NCBI GenBank assembly: GCA_036504215.1
Contig: DASXVO010000040.1
Coordinates: forward strand, 1-64,000
DNA length: 64,000 nt
From: Vicinamibacterales bacterium
Lineage (GTDB): Bacteria; Acidobacteriota; Vicinamibacteria; Vicinamibacterales; Fen-181
Direction: 5' to 3'
Shown here: positions 52,165 through 59,968 of the stretch, piece by piece
Numbering within the stretch: the stretch's first letter is position 1
Layout: each line of letters starts with the position of its first letter
Made by a program: the position numbers and the translations under genes
Notes under the pieces: model-generated
The model's input: the letters and a program-made list of their open reading frames with translations, nothing else
Databases searched by the model: none
Told to the model about the DNA's origin: nothing

Positions 52165-52348
52165 GGCTCTCAGGATACCTGACCGCGGCCGCCAGGCCCA
52201 GCGTCACCACGCGGGCGCCCTGATATAGAATGCCTCGTCCTGACCGTCGATCGAGACGACCGTCCCCCTGGCAGGCCGCCTTCAGCATCCTGCCAGACCC
52301 AGGTCAACGCAGATCAGCGAACCGCACCCGTTCTTCGAGGAGTTGAAC

Positions 52349-54691
52349 ATGAGCGTGAGGTCTGCCGCCGCCGTCCTGTTCGGCGTCATTCTCTTCACCG
52401 TCCCGGGGTTGTCGCAAGGCCGGCAGGCGTCGTTCGACGGGAAGCTGGCCTTCGAGCACGTCAAGGCCCTGTCGGCCGACACGATGCTCGGTCGAAAGAG
52501 CGGCGAGCCCGCCGATCGGGTGGCCGCCGACTACATCGTCGGAAAGCTCCGTGAATGGGGGATCGAGCCGGCCGGGACGAACGGCGGCTACGTTCAGGAC
52601 ATGACGTTCGAGTACTACGAGGTCCAACGCGGGGCCTCCCTCGCCTTCTCAGCGCACAACCGGACGCGTGACTTCGTGTACGGCGAGGACTGGCGGCAGT
52701 ACCGCTATTCCGGCTCCGGGCCGCTCGCCTCCGGGGTCGTGTTCGCCGGCTACGGGATCTCGGCGCCGCAGAAGGGCTACGACGATTACGCGGGCGTGGA
52801 CGTGCGGAACAAACTCGTGCTGTTCGCCGTCGAGACGCCGCGCCGATACGAGGCGAGCCTGAAGGAAGAAGCGCAGCTTCAGAACAGAGTGAGGGCGGCG
52901 CAGGAGCACGGGGCGCGCGGCGTGCTCACCTTCCGCATCGACGCGCAACCGGCCGGCGGGTTCTTCCGGGGCGGCCTGCGCAAGGACATCTACAAGTCCG
53001 ACTTCGTCATCCTCTCGATCGAGAGCAAGGTGGTCGACTTCCTCTTCAAGTGGCAGAAGGCCGACCCCCGCTACTTCTTCCAGCAAATCGAGGCGACGGG
53101 CCGCCCGCAGTCCTACGACCTCGGCACCCAGTCGTTCCTCAACCTGCAGGTCGTGTTCGACGAGAAGCGGCCAACGGCGAACGTGCTGGCAAAGATCACG
53201 GGCAGCGATCCGAAGCTCGCGAACGAGTACGTCGTCGTGGGCGGCCACATGGATCACCTCGGCGTCGACATGGCCGGAGACGTGTTGAACGGCGCCGATG
53301 ACGATGCGTCGGGGACGGCCGTGGTGATGGAGTCGGCGCGGGCGTTGAAGGCCAGTCCGCTCAAGCCGAAGCGCACCATCATCTTCGCCTTGTGGGCAGC
53401 CGAGGAGTCGGGGCTGCTCGGCTCGAAGTGGTACACGGAGCATCCGCCCTATCCCCTCGAGAAGACGGTGGCCAACATCAACCTGGACATGGAGGGCCAC
53501 GGGACCGGCAAGGTGGGCGCGAGCGGCGCCTACTACGCGCCGGAGACGTGGGAGATCCTGAAGGCGGGCCTGCCCAAGGCCGTGCTCGACAACACCGTTC
53601 CCGGCCGCGGCGGGCCCGGCGGATCGGATCACACACACTTCCTGTACAACGGCATCCCGGCGTTCATGGTCAGCACCGCCGGCCCGCACTTCAAGACGAA
53701 TCGCGTGGGCGACGTGATCGACCTGATCAAACCGGAGATTCTCCAGAACTCGGGTGACTTCGTGGTCTCGGCCCTCGAGGTGCTCAGCACCGATTCCCGG
53801 ATCACGGTGCTCCCGTCGAGGAAGGAGACGTTCTACTGGCGCTACGGAACAATCGTCAACCACGCGGCGCAGACGTTCGAGCAGGCGGTCGTCGAGCACA
53901 GGGACGTGCAGGATCCGGACGTCGACCTGCAGCTCGTGACCGTGCCGGGCAAGGCCGGCGCGAGCGGCGACCTCTTACGGCTCGAGGTCATGAGAGCGCT
54001 CCTGTCCGCGAAGGACCGAACCGAGCAGACCCGCGGGCTCTCCATCTACGGGAGCCCGGCGCCGGCAGGCGCGCCCATGATGGGACCGCGAGAGCCTTCG
54101 AAGACGGCGTTGCTCCTCGGCCTGAACGGCCTGTCGGCACTGCGCGGCGAAGCCCGGTGGGCGGACGCGTTCGCCCGCCAGGGGCTGGCTTTTGTCGTGA
54201 TCGACCAGCCCGGCGCGGTGTTCGCCGGCGCCGGCCTGACGCCGGAGGGGAAGAAGGTCGTTGAGGCCATCGGCGACGCGAACCTGCTCCTCATCGCGAA
54301 GGGCCTGAGCGGACCGCAGACCAAGGCGCTCCTGGCCGCGGCCCGGAAGCCCGTGGTGGTCGAGGCCTCCGCGCTGCCGGACGCCGACGTCCTCGATCTG
54401 GTGAAGAAGACGGAATCGACGGTCGGCCTGGTGCTGCGGAGCGGCGAGCCGCCTTCGTCGTACGTCGCCAGGCTCGACGCGGCGCGCAAGGCAGTCGGCG
54501 CGGATGCGGTGGCGATCGTGAACGAGTCGCCCCTCTGGCAGGCCCCCGGCCGCAGCCAGATGCTCGGCGTCATCGGCGAGATGCTGAAGGCCGGCTACTC
54601 TCTGGAGGACATGGCGAACGCCACGTCCGGGGCGTTCACGCGGGCCCTCGCAAGATCGCGCGGCACGGATTCACCTGGCGCACGCCGATGA
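52349..54691 (+). CDS. Secreted M28-family metallopeptidase with PA-like insert
   Basis: 780-residue exported aminopeptidase-like enzyme. The ATG at 52349 has GAGGAG 7 nt upstream; a TTG two codons earlier is also in frame. Signal peptide (LFTVPGLSQ). A protease-associated region (SGPLASGVVFAGYGISAPQK, NKLVLFAVETP) precedes the catalytic domain with the two-zinc ligand set: GGHMDHLG, GADDDASGT, WAAEESGLLGS, NLDMEGHG and GGSDHTHF. After the M28 domain come about 250 residues including an alpha/beta segment (LLLGLNGLSALRGEARWADA) that resembles amidohydrolase or dipeptidase ends but lacks clear catalytic residues. Overlaps the next gene by ATGA. Confidence 0.88.
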   Translation: MSVRSAAAVLFGVILFTVPGLSQGRQASFDGKLAFEHVKALSADTMLGRKSGEPADRVAADYIVGKLREWGIEPAGTNGGYVQDMTFEYYEVQRGASLAFSAHNRTRDFVYGEDWRQYRYSGSGPLASGVVFAGYGISAPQKGYDDYAGVDVRNKLVLFAVETPRRYEASLKEEAQLQNRVRAAQEHGARGVLTFRIDAQPAGGFFRGGLRKDIYKSDFVILSIESKVVDFLFKWQKADPRYFFQQIEATGRPQSYDLGTQSFLNLQVVFDEKRPTANVLAKITGSDPKLANEYVVVGGHMDHLGVDMAGDVLNGADDDASGTAVVMESARALKASPLKPKRTIIFALWAAEESGLLGSKWYTEHPPYPLEKTVANINLDMEGHGTGKVGASGAYYAPETWEILKAGLPKAVLDNTVPGRGGPGGSDHTHFLYNGIPAFMVSTAGPHFKTNRVGDVIDLIKPEILQNSGDFVVSALEVLSTDSRITVLPSRKETFYWRYGTIVNHAAQTFEQAVVEHRDVQDPDVDLQLVTVPGKAGASGDLLRLEVMRALLSAKDRTEQTRGLSIYGSPAPAGAPMMGPREPSKTALLLGLNGLSALRGEARWADAFARQGLAFVVIDQPGAVFAGAGLTPEGKKVVEAIGDANLLLIAKGLSGPQTKALLAAARKPVVVEASALPDADVLDLVKKTESTVGLVLRSGEPPSSYVARLDAARKAVGADAVAIVNESPLWQAPGRSQMLGVIGEMLKAGYSLEDMANATSGAFTRALARSRGTDSPGARR

Positions 54692-55476
54692 ATCATCTGC
54701 GCGAGGCAGCGATGGCTGTCTTCACCGTGCTGGCGCTGGCCCTGGCTGGAAGCCTCTGCGCGCAGGAGGCGTCATCTCTCTCGCCGCCGCCGCCGCCCGC
54801 CACGGGCGCCGGCCAGGACATTCCGGCGGCGCAGACCGACGGCAACGGCCTGCGGCTCTCGTTCGGGGCGAGCGGTACCTTCGCGAGCGCCTTCGTGTGG
54901 CGAGGATTCCTGCTGGGATCGGATCCGGCGTTCCAGCCGAGCGTGTGGGCCAAGGTCGGCCCTCTGACCATCACCTCGTGGTCGAACAGCCACGTGCGCT
55001 CGGCGTCGGGCGTCATCTATACCGAGCACGACCTCATCATCGACTACTCACGCGAGGTGCGTGGGGTGACGCTGTCGGTCGGCTGGATCAACTACATGTT
55101 TCCACGCCAGGCGAGCGGCAGGTATTCGAACGAGTTCTACGTCGCCGCAGCGGCCGGCGGCTACTTCGCCCCGAAGGCGCAGGTGTATCACGACGTCAAT
55201 GAAGGGAGCGGCACCTACGCGACGATTGGCATCAGCCACGAGTACGGCCTGGGATCGACGAAGGTGTCGCTGACCCCCGGCGTCAGCGTCGGCTACAACC
55301 ACCACCAGTGGACCGAACGCACCGGGTTCAGCGACATCACAACGGGCCTGGCACTGGTGGTGCCAACTCCGATACCGCACTGTGCCCTGCAAGCGTTCCT
55401 CAACTATTCGCACGGCCTCGATACGGCGGTGTTCCAGCGACAGGTCTACGGTGGTGTCACGCTGAGCGTGCAGTGA
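54688..55476 (+). CDS. Exported beta-barrel-like outer-membrane protein of unknown function
   Basis: 262 residues. Signal peptide ending LCA-QE near residue 25, a Pro-rich stretch, then alternating hydrophobic strands with aromatic residues (LRLSFGASGTFASAFVWRGF, HDLIIDYSREVRGVTLSVGW, TKVSLTPGVSVGYNHHQW). This resembles the Gcw_chp/TorF-like family of small outer-membrane barrels. The terminal residues VYGGVTLSVQ form a last strand but lack Phe. ATG 54688 overlaps the M28 stop, so the two exported proteins are translationally coupled. Role unknown. Confidence 0.65.
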   Translation: MNHLREAAMAVFTVLALALAGSLCAQEASSLSPPPPPATGAGQDIPAAQTDGNGLRLSFGASGTFASAFVWRGFLLGSDPAFQPSVWAKVGPLTITSWSNSHVRSASGVIYTEHDLIIDYSREVRGVTLSVGWINYMFPRQASGRYSNEFYVAAAAGGYFAPKAQVYHDVNEGSGTYATIGISHEYGLGSTKVSLTPGVSVGYNHHQWTERTGFSDITTGLALVVPTPIPHCALQAFLNYSHGLDTAVFQRQVYGGVTLSVQ

Positions 55477-55502
55477 AAGCAGGCGCGCGGCCTGGCGAGC
55501 GC

Positions 55503-56609
55503 TCAGAAGATGACCTGGAGGCGCGCCGCGAGCACCGTCGCTGGCTCGCCCGGCCGGCGCGAGATGGGCGTCAGCAGATGGACCGCTGCCTTGGCCGAGC
55601 GGGCGAAGTAGTAGTTCACGCCCACTTCCCACTCCCGGTGCGTGGTGCCCGGTGGGCCGAGCCGAGGGTCGGAGGGATCGCGCAGCGCGAAGACGCGCCC
55701 GACCAGTTCGACCATGTAGAAACTCGGCCGCGGTGAGGCGGGCCGGAAGCGGCGGGTCGCCAGGAGGTAGTAGCCTCCGCATTCACCTGCCCCGCACTCG
55801 TCGCGTGTCTCGCGCAGCCACTCGGCTGCGATGTGATAGCTGCCTTCCTCGACAGTGACGTCCGCGCCGACGCGCGTACGCCGGCCGGCTGGCTGCGTGC
55901 CCGATTGCGCATTCGCGCCCACCTTCACGCCGGGTACCCCGGGAACCTGCCAGGTCACCCGCCCGACGTAGTCCTTCGCCGCGTTGTTGTCGCGCGCGTT
56001 CTGCCCCGCCCCGTTGATGATGGCGGCCGCGTACGAGATCCCCTTCCACACCGGCGCCGGTGCGAAGACCATGATGCCGATGTCACGCGAGGGGACGAAT
56101 CGGTCGATCACGCGTTCGTAGGCCTCGTTGCGTGCCTCCGAGGTGAGCCGCTCGAGGCCGAACGGTGCGACGAACTGGCCGACGCGGACGTTCGCCAGGC
56201 GGGAGTGGTGAAACGTGATGTAAGCATCCGTCAGGACCGTGGGGTGCGCCAGGTCGGCCTGCACCGTCCACGCGATCTCCGGCGTGACATCGCCGCCCAC
56301 CGACAGGCGCGCGCGGCGCAAGCGGAAGGAGTCGAGTTCGACATTGAGCGTCGTGTGGTCGTGGTCTCCGACGCCGAGCACGCCGTCACCCTGGAGAAAC
56401 CCGCCGAACCTGAGCGGGCCTATCTTGATGGGCATGGCATCGTCGCCTGGCGCCTGCGGCACGACTGCGGTCGCGGTTGGCGGCGAGGCGGCGGCCTGCC
56501 GTGCAGGCGAGGCCTGCGAGGCCTGCGACGCGGGCAACGTGTTGGAGCCATCAGCCGGCGGAGCACCGACCGTGACGACGAGCAGCAGCCAGGGTACGAC
56601 AGGAATCAT
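55503..56609 (-). CDS. OprO/OprP-family porin
   Basis: 368-residue outer-membrane porin of the phosphate-selective OprO/P group. Signal peptide to about residue 20, an Ala/Pro linker, then the family start IKIGPLRFGGFLQGDG and FRLRRARLSVGGDVTPEIAW (the conserved RRxRL...G strand). Amphipathic strands run to the end, closing with AARLQVIF whose terminal Phe is the usual assembly signal. A double-Cys loop (DECGAGECGG) may form a disulfide. The ATG at 56609 is the only good start. Convergent with the barrel protein gene. The name does not prove phosphate selectivity. Confidence 0.82.
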   Translation of the reverse strand: MIPVVPWLLLVVTVGAPPADGSNTLPASQASQASPARQAAASPPTATAVVPQAPGDDAMPIKIGPLRFGGFLQGDGVLGVGDHDHTTLNVELDSFRLRRARLSVGGDVTPEIAWTVQADLAHPTVLTDAYITFHHSRLANVRVGQFVAPFGLERLTSEARNEAYERVIDRFVPSRDIGIMVFAPAPVWKGISYAAAIINGAGQNARDNNAAKDYVGRVTWQVPGVPGVKVGANAQSGTQPAGRRTRVGADVTVEEGSYHIAAEWLRETRDECGAGECGGYYLLATRRFRPASPRPSFYMVELVGRVFALRDPSDPRLGPPGTTHREWEVGVNYYFARSAKAAVHLLTPISRRPGEPATVLAARLQVIF

Positions 56610-57034
56610 GACGCGCGACGACGGCCGACAAGACGTTGACGGGACCAGTCACCGGGTGGCGGGCTGGCGCGAACGGGCACGGTAGAATACCAGACTCGGC
56701 CTGGCCTGCGGCTGTGATTGCGGGATTGATGCTGCCGGCCACCGCCCTCACCTCGGGTCCTCTGCCCCGCTGCTGCCCGAGCGCCTCTTCGATCCACGCG
56801 AGTAGATCTCCTCACCTCTGGCCAGCTGTGCCACTTGCTGCCTGGGCCGACAGATGACGCGGTTTCTCTTGACAACCATGAACGGTCTGGAGATAGTAAC
56901 GCGGTTCACCTGATCACAACTCACTGAACGATCGTTGGCGTTCGTCGCGGCGGCGGCGTTCTTCCCGCGTTCGGCCACGCCCCCAACCGGCCAACCAGGG
57001 CCCCCGTGTATCTGCTGTGATGAGGAGGCGGGTG
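56610..57034. other. Intergenic region between porin and Oar-type receptor genes
   Basis: About 425 bp between divergent genes. The right half carries a good sigma-70-type promoter for the receptor gene (listed separately). No small gene with a ribosome site, no riboswitch-like structure and no repeat were recognised in the rest. Confidence 0.5.
56869..56897 (+). promoter_or_regulatory. Sigma-70-type promoter of the Oar-like receptor gene
   Basis: TTGACA (56869-56874), a 17-bp spacer and GATAGT (56892-56897, four of six matches to TATAAT). Transcription would begin near 56904 and leave a leader of about 130 nt before ATG 57035. Chosen by consensus and spacing only. Confidence 0.5.
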
Positions 57035-59896
57035 ATGAAGAGGTGGGTAGTCTGCGGAGCATTGGGTCTCGCGCTGACGGTCGTCGCCGCGGGGGCGTCC
57101 GGGCAGACAGGTCAGAACTTCGGCGAGATCGTCGGGAAGGCGGTCGATCAGCAGGGAGCGGTCCTCCCAGGTGTCACGGTTGCGCTCAGCGGCCCCGCGG
57201 TCATGGGTACGCAAGCGGCGGTGACCAATGAGCACGGCATGTACCGCTACCCGGCGGTGCCTCCGGGCTCGTACAAGCTCACGTTCACGCTCGCGGGATT
57301 CGCCACCGTCGTCAGAGACGGCGTGAACGTCCCGGTGCGGGTCACCGTCACCATCGATGCGGAGATGAAGGTGGCCTCGATGGCCGAGACGGTCACGGTG
57401 ACCGGGGAGACACCGGTCGTGGACGTCGAGAACGCCAAGGTCGGCCAGCGTCTCGACAAGGAGATCCTCAACGAGATCCCGACGCAGCGGACCATCTTCG
57501 GGTCGACGACCGTCCTGCCCGGCATGGTGATGGGGCGCCAGGACGTGGGTGGTCTCTACAGCGGCACCTCCACGGGAATGGTCGCCCACGGTTCCACCCA
57601 GTACAACCTGAATTTCTTCGGCGTGAGCACCGACACGCCGCAGGACTACGGATCGATGTACTACGTGGACTATGGCTCGGCGCAGGAGATCTCGGTTGAC
57701 ACCGCCGCGATGGGGGCGGACATCGGCGGCCCGGGCGGCGCGAACATCAACGTCGTGCCCAAGTCGGGCAGCAACCGGTTCGCGGGCTCGCTCTTCTACA
57801 CGACCACCGGCACCGGCCTGGGCATGGGCCTGGTCGGTGACAACGTGGACGACGCGCTGCGCAATCAGGGGATCGCGCAGGGCACCCGGGTCAAGAAACT
57901 GCTCGATGTGAATGCCGACATCGGAGGCCCGATCAAGACCGATGCGATCTGGTTCTACCTCTCGGTGCGCCGGTACGACACGAAGGAACAGATCATCAAT
58001 TACAAGAAGGACTTCGAAACGGGCCTCAGCAACTACCTGCTGAACACGACGTTCAGGTTGTCGACCAACAACAGCCTGTCGGTGTTCTGGACCTTCAACC
58101 GCAAGAGCCAGCCGAACCGCGGCGCGGCGGCGAACGTCCCGCCAGAGTCCACCTGGAAGCAGTTGTCGGACAAGAACCTCGAGAACGTGAACTGGAGGAA
58201 CGTCCTCGGCCAGAACACGTTCACGGAGGTCTCGGCCAGCATGTTCCGGATGTACTGGCCGACGTGGTACTCCGACGAGTGGTACGCGTTGCCGAAACCG
58301 ATCCCCCCGAGCTACGACACCACCACCGGGAACTACTGGGGAGCCCAATTCTCGGGGGAGCGTTTCCGTGACTCGCGCCGCCTGCAGGTGAACGGCGGCG
58401 TCACGCACTACGTCGACCAGTGGCTCGGCGCCAACCACCAGATGCGGGTTGGCTTCGAGAATTGGTACGGCTGGGGCAGCGACGGCCTCGACGTCTACAA
58501 CGACACGGCCTACCGGTACCGCAACGGCGCGCCGTACGAGATCCGCGTCTTCAACACGCCGCTCTCGCAGCGGACGCACATGAAGAACATCTCGATCTTC
58601 GGCCAGGATCGCATGACGTTCGGGCGCTTCACGCTGAGCCTGGGCCTGCGATACGCCAGTTACGACGGCTTCCTGCCCGAGCAGACCGGCGGTGGCGGCG
58701 AATGGCCGGCGCTGTTTCCGCGGACGACGTATCCGAGGATCGACCCGGGGTTCACCTGGAGGACCTGGGCTCCGCGCACCGGGTTCATCTACAAGCTGAC
58801 CGCCGACGGTCGAAACGTCATGAAGGTGAGCTACAACCGCTACTTCAATCACATGTACACGTGGCACTTCTCGGACGTCATCAACCCGAACGTCCTCCGG
58901 ACGTCCGGGATGAACGTCTACACGTGGTCTGGCGATGCCAACGGGAATGGCCGCGTCGACCCGGGCGAGTACAACCCGAAGGCGAAGAGCGTGTTCAAGC
59001 CGAAGAACAACTCGATTGACCCGAGCTTCAACGCCCCGAAGAACGACGAGATCGTGCTCGGCTACCAGCGGGACCTGTCGCACAACATCGGGCTCACGGT
59101 GTCGTGGATCCAGCGGTGGTTCACCGACAGCTGGGCGGATGTGAACCAATTTCCAGACGGCGCCTACGACCCGCGGGCGTTCACAGATCCCGGGCCCGAC
59201 CAGGTCCTCGGCACGGGTGACGACAAGTCGATCACGGTCTACGCCCTGAAGCCCCAGTACGTGGGCACGGAGGCCTATGTCCGGCAGAACGTGCCGGGGA
59301 CGGTGACGTACAAGGGCCTCGAGTTGTCGATCAACAAGCGGATGGCCAACCGGTGGCAACTGCAGATGTCCTACGTCTGGTCCCGGCTGACTGGTCCGGT
59401 GTGGAGCGACAGTGGCGGCCGTGAGGCGTACGACCCGAACAACCCCAATCTCCAGACCAACATCGATGGGCGGGGGGTCTACGATCAGCCCCACGCATTC
59501 AAGGTGATTGGCAGCTACATGGCGCCGTGGGACATCAGCCTGGGCATCAACTACCAGGCGTTGAGCGGCTATCCCTACAATCGGCAGATCAGCGCGTCGC
59601 TGCCGCAGGGCGGCACCACCATTCGTCTGGATCCGCTCGGCACCTATCGCACGGATTTCTTCAACCTGTTGTCGGTGCGGGCCAACAAGAGGTTCACGCT
59701 CCCGGGCCGGGTCCGCGTCAGCGCGTTCGTCGAGTTCCACAACCTGCTGAACAGCAGCGCCGCGCAGTCCAAGTTCGAGACGAATCAGGCGTTCGCGTCG
59801 GCGGGCGCCTTCGACTACACGACGAGCTATTTCGGGAAGACGTCGGAGATCATCGCTCCACGCGTGATCAAGTTGGGAGCCAAGATCGAGTTCTAG
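57035..59896 (+). CDS. Oar-like TonB-dependent receptor with carboxypeptidase-regulatory domain
   Basis: 953-residue outer-membrane receptor from the ATG at 57035, with AGGAGG 6 nt upstream. Signal peptide (ALTVVAAGASG-QT), then a CarboxypepD_reg-like domain at about 28-110 (FGEIVGKAVDQQGAVLPGVT, NEHGMYRYPAVPPGSYKLTF). A TonB-box-like stretch MAETVTVTGETP precedes a plug domain (VGQRLDKEILNEIPTQRT; GGPGGANINVVPKSGSNRF), and a large barrel ends LGAKIEF. This Oar type is abundant in Acidobacteria and is usually linked to uptake of oligosaccharides or peptides. An M14 peptidase follows 72 nt later on the same strand, which favours a peptide-related role here. Confidence 0.9.
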   Translation: MKRWVVCGALGLALTVVAAGASGQTGQNFGEIVGKAVDQQGAVLPGVTVALSGPAVMGTQAAVTNEHGMYRYPAVPPGSYKLTFTLAGFATVVRDGVNVPVRVTVTIDAEMKVASMAETVTVTGETPVVDVENAKVGQRLDKEILNEIPTQRTIFGSTTVLPGMVMGRQDVGGLYSGTSTGMVAHGSTQYNLNFFGVSTDTPQDYGSMYYVDYGSAQEISVDTAAMGADIGGPGGANINVVPKSGSNRFAGSLFYTTTGTGLGMGLVGDNVDDALRNQGIAQGTRVKKLLDVNADIGGPIKTDAIWFYLSVRRYDTKEQIINYKKDFETGLSNYLLNTTFRLSTNNSLSVFWTFNRKSQPNRGAAANVPPESTWKQLSDKNLENVNWRNVLGQNTFTEVSASMFRMYWPTWYSDEWYALPKPIPPSYDTTTGNYWGAQFSGERFRDSRRLQVNGGVTHYVDQWLGANHQMRVGFENWYGWGSDGLDVYNDTAYRYRNGAPYEIRVFNTPLSQRTHMKNISIFGQDRMTFGRFTLSLGLRYASYDGFLPEQTGGGGEWPALFPRTTYPRIDPGFTWRTWAPRTGFIYKLTADGRNVMKVSYNRYFNHMYTWHFSDVINPNVLRTSGMNVYTWSGDANGNGRVDPGEYNPKAKSVFKPKNNSIDPSFNAPKNDEIVLGYQRDLSHNIGLTVSWIQRWFTDSWADVNQFPDGAYDPRAFTDPGPDQVLGTGDDKSITVYALKPQYVGTEAYVRQNVPGTVTYKGLELSINKRMANRWQLQMSYVWSRLTGPVWSDSGGREAYDPNNPNLQTNIDGRGVYDQPHAFKVIGSYMAPWDISLGINYQALSGYPYNRQISASLPQGGTTIRLDPLGTYRTDFFNLLSVRANKRFTLPGRVRVSAFVEFHNLLNSSAAQSKFETNQAFASAGAFDYTTSYFGKTSEIIAPRVIKLGAKIEF

Positions 59897-59968
59897 TCCG
59901 GTACCATGCGCGGGGATCTCCGGCCGCGGAGGTCCCTGCGCCCCTTCTTCTCTCGAGAGGATCCTCCG